Shown piece after piece: positions 21,660 to 33,465 of a stretch of DNA of 64,000 bases (position 1 is its first letter; every line of letters begins with the position of its first letter). The DNA is taken from positions 2,692,950 to 2,756,949 of the forward strand of contig NW_020313168.1 of the NCBI RefSeq assembly GCF_003265705.1, read 5' to 3'. The notes beneath the pieces are model-generated. The model was given only the letters and a program-made list of their open reading frames with translations. It was not told the origin of the DNA and ran no database searches. The DNA comes from Callorhinus ursinus. Lineage: Eukaryota; Chordata; Mammalia; Carnivora; Otariidae. Made by a program: the position numbers and the translations under genes.

Positions 21660-22900
21660 TTTTTTTTTTTAAAGTCCCTTTCTTTGCTTCTTGTTGGCAA
21701 AAATGTCAGGGAGAGCCAGAGGAATTGCATTTGGTGTCAGGGAATGTTCGAACTAGAAGGCACTGTGGAAATTCCACTTTGCAGGTGAGCTGAGGACGGC
21801 CCAGACGGCCAAAGGTGTGTCCAGGTTTGCTGCGTCTGAGCCTGGGCTCCCAGTAGCACAGGACAGCATCCCTGGGCTCTGCCCCTCCGCCACCCTTGGC
21901 CTTTGTGGCTGCCAACCCAGCGAGGAGAGTGGGGCGTGCCCAGGGGTGCCAAATTCAAAAGTTCAGCAGATACACACTGAGAAACCTCCCTCCCTCTGGT
22001 CCCCAGCAGCCTGGTTCTCCATTCTGGAAGCAATCTAGGAAATTCCTAGATTTCCTTCTGGGGGCATTCAGTGCCCCACAGCAAGGATGCACAGAGCATT
22101 CCCCCCCCCTTGCCCTCCTGTGGTTTCTTCTCTATCCCACACATGGGAGTGCACCTCACAGTGTTCTCTATGCTGCTTTTTTCTCTTAGCAGTGTGGCCT
22201 GAGGGATATGTCCCCTCGAATGGATTGACTTGCCTTATTCCTTTGACTTTCTCCATGGTTTTCTGTCATTGGGTGTATCATGGCTTATTGAACTAGACCC
22301 TGACTGGCAGGTGGTGAGTCGTTCCAAGGTTTAGGCCTTGCTGCCGTGAGTAGCCCTGTTTCAAAACCAAGTTTCTCTGCACAGTGGGCTTTGAGAGATG
22401 CAGGCCCGCAGCGAAGGGCCAGGATGGCCACACGAGCGCCGCTGGAATGCTGTTCATTGAACCCATGAAGTGCATGTGGTCCTCGGCCCCCGGCCACTTT
22501 GCCCTGCATGTCCCTGCTGGGTTCCCACGAGCATGCAGGAATAACTCTGGGTGCCGACCGTGGCGGTCATGGTCTTTTGGGGGTATTGTTGATGGGTTAT
22601 TCCTCCCTGGGCTGAAACCTGGTATTTTCCATGTCCTGGCTCCAGACATGAGCGGGCTGCTCTCTGTGTCACCATTTCAGGTTTCTTTGGGTTTAATGCA
22701 GGCTGTATCCCGGGGCTACTGCTTTTCAGAGGCTCTGGCCCTAGCGTGAGTACTGCTGATGGGAGAACATGTGCCCCAGAATGGCGTGGCCGTGTCCCCA
22801 CAGCTTCAGCAGGTGGCTTGGGACCTACCTTGTAGTGAGGATGCCACCACATAGGAATTTGCAAGGCAACTCTGGGGTTGAAGCCACTCACAGAGCAAAT
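21660..22900. other. Intergenic DNA, no gene recognised
   Basis: 22230-22600 looks like an old LINE 3' fragment (bench-mark phrases such as TTGCTGCCGTGAGTAG). The remainder is unassigned. Open frames on both strands lack domains. Confidence 0.4.
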
Positions 22901-22926
22901 ATATATATTGTACATATATATATATA

Positions 22927-23121
22927 TTTTTAAGATTTTATTTATTTATTTGACAGAGAGAGACACAGCGAGAGAGGGAACCCAAGCAGGGGGAGTGGGA
23001 GAGGGAGAAGCAGGCTTCCCGCGGAGCAGGGAGCCCGATGCGGGGCTCGATCCCAGGACCCTGGGACCATGACCAGAGCTGAAGGCAGACGCTTAACCGA
23101 CTGAGCCCACCCAGGCGCCCC
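22927..23121 (-). repeat. SINEC element
   Basis: Reverse copy, well preserved. Followed immediately by another SINE, and the flanking sequences (TCACAGAGCAAATAT before, TCACGCAGCAAATAT after the pair) suggest the two share one original target site. Confidence 0.9.
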
Positions 23122-23131
23122 GAGAGAGATG

Positions 23132-23320
23132 ATTTTTTAAAAAGATTTTATTGATTTATTTATTTGTTGGAGAGAGAGAGAGAGAGAGCGTGAGCAGGGG
23201 GAGAGGCAGAGGGAGAGGGAGAAGAAGACTCCCTGCCGAGCAGGGAGCTGGATGCAGGACTTGATCCCAGGACCTGAGCTGAAGGCCGAGGCTCAACCGA
23301 CTGAGCCACCCAGGCGCCCC
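23132..23320 (-). repeat. SINEC element (second of pair)
   Basis: Reverse copy, slightly shorter tRNA-unrelated region, ending CCACCCAGGCGCCCC. Confidence 0.9.
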
Positions 23321-23800
23321 TCACGCAGCAAATATTTATCAAGCGACTGCTCTTTGCCAAGTGCTGTGTTCGGCCAGGGCCAGAGAGGCTGCCAGAAATG
23401 CCAAGCATAAAAAGATGTCCTGCAAGGAGTTGGCTTACACCATCGCAGGGGCCTCCCGGACAGGCTGGAAGTTCCAGAGCAGGCTGTCCGGAAGGGTGGG
23501 CTGGACCTCTTGGGCTGAAGCCGCTGTCCATGGGCAGACTGCTGTCTTCCTCCGAAACCTCAGCTCTGTTCTTAAGGTCTTTCAACTGATTAGGTCAGAC
23601 CCACCCGGATTATCCAGGACAAATCTCCTTGACCTCAAGTCAACCGATTGTGAATGTGAGTCACATCTGTAAAATACCTCCAAAGAAACACCTCCATTCG
23701 TGTTTGACTGAGCAAGTGGGGACGGTAGCCTAGTCGAATGGACACACAAGAGTTCCAAGGTCGTGTGTTACCATGTGGGAGGAAAAAACCCCTAAGTATG

Positions 23801-24292
23801 GAACGATATTGTTTGCATTACCCAGGGCTGCGATAACGAATTATCACAAACTTGGGGGCTTAAACAGCAGAAAGTGTTTTTCTTACAGTTGTGGAGGCCA
23901 CCAGTTGGAAACCAAGGTGTCAGCAGGACCTGCTGCTTTCAGAGCCTCGAGGGGAGAAGCCTTCCTGCGTCTTCCAGCTCCTGCAGGAGGACGCCTGCCG
24001 TTCCTGGCGTCCCTCGGCACAGGCACCATCCCGTTCTCTGCCTCCATCTTCTCCTCTGGGTCCCTTCCTCTCCGTTCCTGAGTCTCAGACCTCCCTCCCC
24101 TCAGCCTTATAAAGACGCCAGTCATTGGATTTGAGGCCCACCCTAATTCCACGGGGATCTCATCTTGAGATCCTTCACTCAGTCACATCGGCAAAGACCC
24201 TATTTCCAAATAAGGTCACATCCACAGGTCCCACGGACTGGAACTTGGACACGTCTTTCTGGGGGCCACGACTCAACCCTCTACAAATAATA
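23801..24292 (-). repeat. MaLR-like LTR fragment (MLT1-type)
   Basis: Antisense copy with the family phrases GGGGGCTTAAACAGCAGAAA, CAGTCATTGGATTTGAGGCC and CAAATAAGGTCACATCCACA. Exact family name not determined. Confidence 0.55.
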
Positions 24293-24462
24293 TATGGTTT
24301 TATTTCTGTTGTGCAACCAGAAGGAATCCGTGTGTTGGTGGACGTATGCCCATTTCCTCCGAGGGTACCCAAGACACTGAGAGCAGTTGCTGTCTTTTGC
24401 TGGCAGCGAAGAGTGTTTTAATGATCAATTTTTGGCCTTGTGAACTATGTGCAATGTTTTAT

Positions 24463-24648
24463 TATTTTTTTAAAAGATTTTATTTATTTATTTGAGAGGG
24501 AGAGAGCATAGCAGGGGGAGCAGCAGAGGGAGAGGGAGAAGCAGGCTCCCCGCCAAGCAAGGAGCCTGACGTGGGGCTCGATCTCAGGACCCCAGGATTA
24601 GCTGAAGGCAGACACTTAACCGATTGAGCCACCCAGGTGCCGCCCCCC
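24463..24648 (-). repeat. SINEC element
   Basis: Reverse copy ending GCCACCCAGGTGCCGCC. Confidence 0.9.
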
Positions 24649-25536
24649 CACCCACCGTGCATGTATATGTTTATACAAAATACAGTTTTCTGAGTTACTT
24701 AGCGTTTAAGCTCTTGGATTACTTTGAGCTTTGATTAAAGTTTAGTCGAGTTTTTAAAACTTAAAGTTTATAAAAATTTTCTGTAATAAAAATATTCAGG
24801 TTCTGGTCTCCCCTTAATATATTCTGATTTCTTTATTGCTGAGAGAAATTAAAGATTTAAATAAAGAAGACTCTGTTTATGGATTGAAAGATTTGCTGAT
24901 TCCCTCCTAATTGATCTAAGGATGTAACACAATCCCATTCAAAAATCTCAGCATACTTAAAAAAAAAAAACAAAGAAACATAAGCTAATTCTAAAATTTG
25001 TGGGGAAATACCAAGGAATTGGAGTCATCAATAGAACCTCAAAAAAGAGCACAGTAGGAAGACTCACACTCTCTGATCAGGATTTGCCATAAATACAGAA
25101 CCAGTGTGGTGTGGTTTGGCCTAGTGAAGTCCGAGAGACCAGGGAGTGCGGTCCAGCTGGTTCACCCAGGGGCCCCACTGTAGAGCAGGTCATGGCACAA
25201 CAGACTCTCAAAAACTTGTAGAATGGATGCAGAAGTTTCTGCCTGCCACCCAAACGTGAAGACAGCCAGGGAGGGACTGGGATATGGCAGGGCTGAAGCA
25301 GGAGAGACTTGGAAGCCAATGGGATAGTGTTGGGACCAAGCCCAGCTCCGCCCTGGAGGAGAGCGGCAGCAGATTGCTGCTCATCTCTGAAGCCTCCACT
25401 GCGCATGGAACACACATCATCCTCATGGAGAGGAGATGAACGCCGGGTCCTGGGTCCCACTGCTGAGACAACGGCACCGGGACATCCTGTACTGCCACTG
25501 GCTCTGCAAAAGGATGACAGGTGCAGTTTGTACCAG

Positions 25537-26295
25537 CGGGTGGTATGCACCAGGGGACAGTATGCACCAGGGACAGTATATACCAGGGGGCAGTATGCAC
25601 CAGGGACAGTATGCACCGGGGGGGGGGGGAGAATGCACCAGGGGGCAGTATGCACCAGGGACAGAATGCACCAGGGGGCAGAATGCACCAGGGGACAGTA
25701 TGCACCAGGGGGCAGAATGCACCAGGGGACAGTATGCACCAAGGGACAGTATGCATCAGGGGCAGTATATAGCAGGGGACAGTATATACCAGTGGGCACT
25801 ATGCACCAGGGACAGTATGCACCAGGGGACAGTATGCACCAGGGGACAGTATGCACCAAGGGACAGTATGCACTAGGGGCAGTATATATTAGGGGAGAGT
25901 ATATACCAGTGAGCACTATGCACCAGGGACTGTATGCACCAGGGGAAAGTATGCAGTAGGGGACAGTATGCACCAGGGGGCAGTAGGCACCAAGGGACAG
26001 TATGCACCAGGAGACAGTATGCACCAAGGGACGGTATGCACCAGGGGCAGTATATATCAGGGGAGAGTATATACCAGTGAGCACTCTGCACCAGGGGCTG
26101 TATGCACCAGGGCAAAGTGTGCAGTAGGGGACAGTATGCACCAGGGGGCAGTAGGCACCAAGGGACAGTATGCACCGGGAGACAGTATGCACCAGGGGAC
26201 AGTATGCACCAGGGGGCAGTATGCACCAGGGGACAGTATATGTCAGGGACAGTGTGCAGTAGGGGCAGTATGCACCAGGGGACAGTATGCACCAG
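25537..26295. repeat. Minisatellite of 16-17-base units with CTCF-like motif
   Basis: About 45 tandem copies of a unit close to GGGGACAGTATGCACCA. Unit variants recur in order: a block containing CAGTATATAT, then TATATACCAGTG, starts at 25763, 25880 and 26048. The last two blocks are 168 bases apart and share their unit order, so there is a higher-order repeat. Seven units carry the 11-base core ACCAGGGGGCAG in the same orientation. All frames stay open because the unit contains few stop codons; the predicted Cys/Gly-rich peptides are not taken as proteins. There are no spacers, so it is not a CRISPR-like array. Confidence 0.95.
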
Positions 26296-26769
26296 CATGC
26301 ATGCCTTCCTTGTAACTTCATCAGCATGATTCCTTTTGATCAAAATTTATCACTCTTTTTGGTTTGAAAAATCTCATTAAAACATTCAAACATTTTTACG
26401 ACTCTGACATGAATTGTCAGATTGCCCCATGGAGAGAATTTCTCTGTCTTACAGGCTTCCCCACGCCCCCACCCCCGCCCCGTACACACCCCTTTACTCT
26501 TCAACAGGCTCATTTCTGCCTTTCCAGCTTGATGGCCTGCAAGTGAATGTGGGTTTCTGCGTTTAGTTAATTTGCGTATTGTTCTTGAACTGTTTCTTGG
26601 TTTGAATTCCTCCCCATCAGGGTATGGATCCCCAACAGTATTTGCCACAAGGCTTAGCACAGAACAGCCTTGTGTGTACTTCACAGAGTAGTGTGAAGGT
26701 GGGCATGGGGCACATTCATCCCCAAACAGAGCATATTTGTGATTTTAAACCCTCATGTCCTCAATTAAA

Positions 26770-27186
26770 TTAAAAATCTGTTGAAAAGGCACTGGTAAAG
26801 GTTGGGTGAGCGTGTGGGGAAATGGGTGCTCACGCACGTGCGTGGGGCTACAGTGGCTTCCGTGTCTCTGAAAAGCAGTTTGCCAGTGCCGTCCCATATC
26901 CTTTCAACCACTCGGGCCCTTTTATTAGGTAAGTCCACACCTAAGGAATATCCGAAGGAAATGAAAAGGAACCGGAGATGCACAGAAAGATGTATTTGCG
27001 TGCCGATGCGTTCACAGCAGCAGAGCTGGTACATAAATTGGAAATAGCTCAGTGTCCCTCCAGGGGCAGCTGACTTAAATCGAGTACGGTGTGTTCATGC
27101 GAGGAAATTCAGTGCCATCCTTACAATTCACGTTCTGGAAGATCTTTGCAACGATACGGTGGAAACCATGTGTAACATTTACATGA
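26770..27186 (+). repeat. Old L1 3' fragment
   Basis: Heavily diverged; recognisable by CTAAGGAATATCCGAAGG..., TTCACAGCAGCAGAGCTGGTA and AAATTGGAAATAGCTCAG, the order seen in mammalian L1 3' ends. Confidence 0.55.
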
Positions 27187-27198
27187 ACAAAGTGGATT

Positions 27199-27402
27199 GG
27201 GGGGCGCCTGGGTGGCTCAGTGGGTTGAGCATCTGCCTCAGGCTCAGGTCATGATCCCAGGGTCCTGGGATCGAGCCCCGCATCGGGCTCCCTGCTCAGC
27301 GGGGAGTCTGCTTCTCCCTCTGTCTGCAGCTCCCCCTGCTTGTGCTCTCTCTCTCTCTCTCTTTCTCTCAAATAAATAAATACACTCTTAAAAAAAAAGG
27401 AA
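27199..27402 (+). repeat. SINEC element
   Basis: Forward copy flanked by AAAGTGGATT at 27189-27198 and 27403-27412. Confidence 0.93.
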
Positions 27403-27703
27403 AAAGTGGATTAGGAAAACACGCAGTGCGGTCTCAGAATTGTGAAAATACCCATGTATAAAGTGCACAGAGAGGAGAGGGGAAAGAAAGAATAAAAATA
27501 CAGAAGTGCTTACAATGATTTTTTTTTCCTTCTAGTACTTGTCTGTACTTTCCAGCGTTTCTGCGACGAACACATAGGACTTTTACAGGTGGCGTTTCTG
27601 AGCAGACTCCTGACCAACAGGCTTCTTGACTCAGAGATGTGGGGACAACGAGCATCCAGAAAAGCGACGAGGGGCTGGTTTAATAAAGAGCATCATCCAC
27701 GAA

Positions 27704-27899
27704 GGGGCGCCTGGGTGGCTCAGTCGTTAAGCGTCTGCCTTCGGCTCAGGTCATGGTCCCAGGGTCCTGGGATCGAGCCCCGCATCGGGCTCCCTGCTCG
27801 GCGGGAAGCCTGCTGCTCCCTCTCCCACTCCCCCTGCTTGTGTTCCCTCTCTCGCTGTGTCTCTCTCTGTCAAGTAAATAAATAAAATCTTAAAAAAAA
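27704..27899 (+). repeat. SINEC element
   Basis: Forward copy. Flanks AGAGCATCATCCACGAA and AGAACATCATCCATGAA differ at two bases, giving a rough sense of age. Confidence 0.93.
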
Positions 27900-28974
27900 A
27901 AGAACATCATCCATGAAAATCATGAAACAGGAGAAAGGATGTTACTGCAGCTCAAGGTTTCCTAGTCATGAATTTTCATACAGGAAAGATGCAGCACATA
28001 ACGCCCGTTAGGACAGTGGAGACTTCAGCATGCCTTTCTGAGCAATCGCAGACCCAGAGGGCGTGAAGGAGTCAGGCCTCCCAGGACCAGAGCCTCACGC
28101 CCTTGCTGTCCTGCTGTGCGTCTTGTTTGGGGGGCAGGAGGTATGTGTATGTTCAGCTGCCTCACTCTGGTTATGGGGAGAGCACCCAGCTCCCCTGGGG
28201 TGTGACCCCCCCCTCCGTGGGGTCCTGTGTGTGTCGGGGGAGGGGGGTGGGTCTCGGTCCTGGGAGCTTCCACAGCTCTCAGCCTGGGGATCCTTGTGAC
28301 TGAAGCCCTCCCCTGGGCATTTGCCCAAGGACCGTGCAGGAGAGTCTTGCTTCCTCCGAGGTCACTAAATTGGAGGGATGTCCAACATGCCTCCCCGCCC
28401 CAGGTTATGTGCATCTACTACGAGTCGCTGAGACAGCACATGGAGAGAAGCAGGAGAACAAGAAACGGAGAAACAGACAGAAACCGGGACAGACCCAGAG
28501 TATCGGGACGCACCTGGGGCCTTCCTAGTTGGGACATCCCCTTGGTGGCTCAGCTGGTCTGAGCTGAGTTTCTGTCCCTTTGTCAACATGAGACTATATT
28601 TTCATTTCAGCTTCCTGTCAAACATCTGTAAAATTTGTCCACGTTCTAGGCCAGAAACAATATCAAACTCCTGATGTGGAAACCATATGGGGCCCTCTTC
28701 GCTGGTCACAATGTCACAAAACAGGAGACTGATAAACAGAGGGGGAGGGTCGAGAAAGAATCTAAACAGACACACCACAAATGCAGACGTAGGAATGTTA
28801 CGTCTTATGTTGACCCCAAAAGACGCTCCGCGTCAAGGCACACGTGAGTTCAAACCGCATGTCCCTGAGAGTGGATGGGGTTTAGAAGAGCGACACCACT
28901 AAGTGCTGGTGAGGATGTGGGGGAGCCGGGAGCCGCGCATGCGTCCGGGGCGCTGGGGCCGCTGGTGGCTGCAA

Positions 28975-29400
28975 AAGGGTGCAGCCGCTTTGGGAGCCAG
29001 GTTGGCAGTTGCTTAAAAGTGACATGAGCACTTACCATATGACCCCCAAATCCCCCTAGGTATCTCTCCTAAAGAACTGGAAACGTATGTCCGCACAAAC
29101 CTTGTCCACGAATGCTCACAGCAGCTTCACTCCTAATAGCCCCAGAGTGGAACCAGCCCAGATGCCCGTCAGCTGGTAATCAGATAAACAAGTTTCGGGG
29201 CAGCCGTAGAGGGATGACGGCTCGGGGATGGAAAGGAAGGGGCAGCCGATGACAGCACAGCGGGGATGCGTCTCAAAGCTCTCTGCTCAGCGAAAGAAGC
29301 CAGACACAGAGTGACATCCTAGATGCTTCCATTTCTATGAAATCTACAGAGGGCAAGACTTACAGACCCAGGAAGCAGATCCCGGGTGGCCTGAGCCAGG
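28975..29400 (+). repeat. Old L1 3' fragment
   Basis: Sense-oriented L1M-type sequence: CTTACCATATGACCCCCAAA, GTATCTCTCCTAAAGAACTG, CGAAAGAAGCCAGACACAGA. Coding potential is gone. Confidence 0.75.
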
Positions 29401-29586
29401 GGTGGGGTGGGGGCTGACTGCCAAAGGGCAGAGGGGGCTTTTGGGCAGGATGATCCCCAAACTGGACGGCGGATGGAGTCCTGGGATCCTGCTTTGCTGT
29501 CCCAGGGGTTTCTTTGGCCTTTCTCACGGGATGGCCCTGCAACAGAATGCCTTATTACCGTACAGGAAGTTGTAGAACTTTTTTCT

Positions 29587-29776
29587 TTTTAAAAAAGATG
29601 TTATTTATTTTTGTGAAAAAGAGAGAGAGAGAGAGCATAAACAGGGGGAAGGGGCAGAGGGAGAAGCAGACTCCCCTGCTGAACAAAGAGCCTGATGTGG
29701 GACTCGATCCCAGGACCCGGGGATCATGACCTGAGCTGAAGGCAGACACTTCACCGACTGAGCCACCCAGGAGCCC
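29587..29776 (-). repeat. SINEC element
   Basis: Reverse copy, moderately diverged, ending CCACCCAGGAGCCC. Confidence 0.9.
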
Positions 29777-29852
29777 AAATTCTTTTTTTCTTGTCATGGG
29801 CGGACAGGTATGTTAAGTTTTAAAAAACCAAATTTTAGAACTATGTACCCCA

Positions 29853-30055
29853 GGGGCGCCTGGGTGGCTCAGTCCTTAAGTGTCTGCCTTTGGCTCAGGT
29901 CACGATCCCAGGGTCCAGGGATCGAGCCCCGCATCGGGCTCCCTGCTCCGCGAGAAGCCTGCTTCTCCCTCTCCCTCTCCCCCTGCTTGTGTTCCTGCTC
30001 TCACTGTCTCTCTCTGTCAAATAAATAAATAAATAAAATCTTTAAAAAAAAATAA
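29853..30055 (+). repeat. SINEC element
   Basis: Forward copy flanked by CTATGTACCCCA repeats on both sides. Confidence 0.93.
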
Positions 30056-30059
30056 AGCT

Positions 30060-30375
30060 ATGTACCCCAAATGATTCCATGTTTGTGAACTAGATCTATG
30101 TATACAAAAGTCTGGAAATACACTCGATTAATTTCTGTTTATGTAAAAAAAATAGTGTCTCGCTCTATGAATGTGTATCCTTTCCATGAAGAAAACACAG
30201 AAGGTGTTTGTAAGAAGCCCGGAGACCCTCCAGTCCGTTCTCCTCCACATCATCTTCTCTATTCTAAAACTTAATTATGCCGGTGGTTGCACACTGTATA
30301 CATTTACCAAAACTCATAGAACTAACTGCAAATGGGTGTATTGTATTGTACGGAAAGTGTACCCCCCAAAAGGAA
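30060..30375 (+). repeat. Old L1 3' UTR fragment
   Basis: Contains TATACATTTACCAAAACTCA and the following spaced TTGTATTGTACGG, typical of L1M 3' ends. Confidence 0.5.
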
Positions 30376-30779
30376 AAAATTAGCAGAAGTGGAGAAATCT
30401 GTATGTAAGGTCTGTGGGTTATAGGGACAGTGTCCTGGTTGTGATGTTGTGCTATGCAAGGTGTCACCTTCGGGAGAGGCTGGCGGCCCCCAGGAGCTGA
30501 AGAGGCAGGGAAGGGTCTGCCGACACCGTGATTTCAGGTTATGGTGCCCGGAACCACAAGGGACTCATGTCCTGTTGTGCAAGCCACACAGTTCACAGTA
30601 CTTGGTTACGGCAGCCCCAGGAGACTCACACGGAGGGTTCTGACCTTCTGATGGTAGTGACATTAGGACGGGTGGAGGGAAAGGATAGGCCATAAAAGGT
30701 GACAGACTAATTGGTAATCCTTTAGGGAAAAAATAATAATGTTGTACTCCTTACATCGACATAAAAATTAAAAAAAATC

Positions 30780-30826
30780 TCCTGGTTTTGGCTCAGGTCA
30801 TGGCCTCAGGGTCGTGAGACCGAGCA
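30780..30826 (+). repeat. SINEC internal fragment
   Basis: Only the GGCTCAGGTCATG...CAGGGTCGTGAGACCGAG portion remains. Confidence 0.5.
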
Positions 30827-31163
30827 GTGGGATATTTCTGAAGCTCCAATTGTTGTCATTCCTTGAGAACCGTGGAAGGCAGGTCTCCCTGGGCTGATTT
30901 CTCCAAGGGGGCTCCTGAGTGCACCTGCTTTCTCTCTTTCCGACTCCCGTCTGCTATTCTGGACGTAGGGGCCTACCCAGCTCCTGACCTCTGGATGGAG
31001 GCCCCCATGGAAGTCGCCACCAGGAAGACTCTGGGCGTCAGCAGGTGTGGGTCTGGACCCCCAGCAGGCCTTAGATGTCATTATTATGTTACTATGTGCC
31101 CGCTCCAAAAATAGCCTGAGTCAAAGAGCAGAGGCCAAGAGTAGGATGTAGTAAAGAAATGTC

Positions 31164-31211
31164 AGAGCGTAGGACAGAGCGTAGGACAGAGCGTAGGACA
31201 GAGCGTAGGAC
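31164..31211 (+). repeat. Four perfect copies of a 12-base unit
   Basis: AGAGCGTAGGAC repeated four times without a mismatch (31164, 31176, 31188, 31200). Confidence 0.97.
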
Positions 31212-31564
31212 TAGAAGGCCACAGATGTGGGGACCACAGGGCTTCCATCCCACCCAAGGGGCTACCGGATGCTCGCAGGCAGATAAAGAGGCTTTCTCCT
31301 CTCTTCTCCACCCCAGGGAAAGGGATCTTTTCCCCAGGAACTGGCCACACGGGCCTTGCCCAGCAATGGTGACAAGCTGTCCACTCCCTGAGGTGAGCGC
31401 AGGGTTGGATCGGGGAGCCCCACCTCTGCCTCCTGCAGAAGGTCTGTCCTGAGTAGTGGAGGTGGCGGAGGGGACAGGTGACCATCATCCTGGTCTTTCT
31501 GGGACCGATTCCATCCTGGTTTTTCTTCTGCTGGAGTGAGTTGACTTGCGTCCTCCATATTTCC

Positions 31565-31975
31565 AAGTTCTAACCCTTGGGACCTGTGAATTTAATCTTA
31601 TTTGGATAAAGGGTCTTTGCAGTTGTAATTATGGCAAGGATCTCAAGGTGGGATTACCCCAAATTTAGGACCACCCTAAATGCAATGACACCTGTCCTTA
31701 CCTGAGAAAGATTTGAGGCAGGCACAGGGAGAATGCCACATATGGAGGCAGAGACTGGCATGTGTCTACAAGTCAAGGGGTGCCAAGGATCACAGGAAGC
31801 TGAAAGAGGCAAGGAAGGATTCTCTCTCCAGGTCTCTAGAAAGAATGAACCCTGCTGGCATCTCGAGTTCAGACCTCTGGTCCCCAGAACTGGGACAGAA
31901 TACATCTCTGTTGTGTTAAGCCCTCCAAATTGTGGTAATGAGTTATGGCGGCCTAAGACACATGGCTACCCAGTA
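31565..31975 (+). repeat. MaLR-like LTR fragment (MLT1-type)
   Basis: Sense copy: GGGTCTTTGCAGTTGTAATT, GAGGCAGAGACTGGCATG, CCCTCCAAATTGTGGTAATG. Same family as 23801-24292. Confidence 0.55.
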
Positions 31976-32248
31976 TAGGGGATTTTCAGTGCTAAAACTG
32001 GGAGAATCTTGAGCGAATCGGGATAGCTGGTCAACCTAGCATTTGAAATATTGGCCATACTTTTTGAACTCAAGTCAAAACACATGAGTCAGCTTTGGCT
32101 CACATAGCATTTGAAGTTTCTCTGGGTCACGACTGGTAACTTTCTATGTCACAGTTTCTACCCTGTCTGTCCCTCTGGTGTCAGCTTTGTATAGTATTTG
32201 GGGCCTTCTGCCTTGGTGGGCGTTGATAGCAGGAGGTAGGAATGGGCA

Positions 32249-32331
32249 GGGGGTGCCCTTGGCCTTCTCAGCAGCCCTGTGTGCCTTTGGGGGAAGGGGG
32301 TGCCCTTGGCCTTCTCAGCAGCCCTGTGTGC
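32249..32331 (+). repeat. Local duplication, 36 bases, period 47
   Basis: The 36-base segment at 32249-32284 (GGGGGTGCCC...CTGTGTGC) is repeated exactly at 32296-32331. Confidence 0.95.
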
Positions 32332-33055
32332 TGAAGCATCTCAGCTTCTCCTTTTTTGGAAAGAGGAGATGCTCCCAGCCTGGCCCTCAAACAGCTACGT
32401 GGATAACCTCTCTTTCAGCGGAAAGATGCAGCTGGACGACAAAATGCCAAGTGGTCCTCACCTTCCCGCTGCTTGCTCCTGAGCCGGGAGACACTGGTGG
32501 GTTCACCTAAGAAATTGCCCGCATTTGGGGGGCAGCAGGAGTCTGGAAGCTTCATCCTGGGAAGGGAGTTGGGCTGTCCTGTGGAGGATATCTACTGGTT
32601 TCCTTTTCCTTCTGCTTCCCTGTTTCCGGCTGGACCAAACCAGGGGACCCACTGATTCTCTAAGCAGTGAGACGACTGGAAAGAACACAATCCCCATCAC
32701 CTGCTGGACCCTGTTTTCCTTGTTACGGATGTAGGTGCTCGGGGGCCTGCAGTATTGACCCCGGAGCACTGCTGTGGGCACCTCCTACTCCCTGACCCCT
32801 TGGGGCTGACTCTGCAGCTGTAAAGGAAAAGTCAGCTTTGTCTTGACACCGTGGGAGCCTTGCCTGGATTCATCCTGAGCTCTCCTGCCTTCCCACAGTG
32901 GTCAATCACAGGAAGCCTCCTCTGATGTGCTGAATGCAGCCCAGGAGCCCCCCAGAGCCCTTCCCACGGTCTTTGGCAATGCAGAGCCCTGCGGCTCAAG
33001 ATGGCACTGCCCGCGGGGCCAAGGCCTGCCCCTGGACGTGACCTCTGGAAACACA
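32332..33055. other. Intergenic DNA, no gene recognised
   Basis: Unassigned sequence. Open frames of 60-110 codons lack recognisable domains or conserved starts. Confidence 0.4.
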
Positions 33056-33070
33056 GGCCAAGATTCTTTT

Positions 33071-33274
33071 TTTTTTTTTTTTTAAGATTTTATTTATTTA
33101 TTTCACAGAGAGATAGAGAGAGAGCACAAGTAGTCAGAGTGGCAGGCAGAGGGAGAGGGAGAAGCAGGCTCCCCGCCGAGCAGGGACCCAGATGTGGGGC
33201 TCGATTCCAGGACCCCAGGATCATGACCTGAGCTGAAGGCAGCTGCCCAACCGACTGAGCCACCCAGGCGCCCA
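33071..33274 (-). repeat. SINEC element
   Basis: Reverse copy with exact 15-base duplications GGCCAAGATTCTTTT at 33056-33070 and 33275-33289. Confidence 0.95.
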
Positions 33275-33465
33275 GGCCAAGATTCTTTTGATCTCACAAT
33301 TTCTGGAGTGCAAGTATTTAGAAATGTCTTCCATCCCAAAGCTGGGGTGGCCAGGTGCCAGGGAGGGGAGTCAAGACTGAGGAGGGGGATGGGCTGTGGA
33401 CAGTCCCCAAGAGGGGACCCGTTTGCACGTGGAGGGGCTGGGAGATAAACTTTCTTTTCTTTTTC

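Noticed and set aside
25537..26295. CRISPR-like array
   Set aside because: Units abut with no unique spacers, and the window is clearly mammalian.
25077..26327. A 416-codon minus-strand frame and several plus-strand frames giving Cys-rich repeats
   Set aside because: They are the minisatellite unit translated; no start context, no splice signals and no known domain. All frames are open because the unit contains few stop codons.
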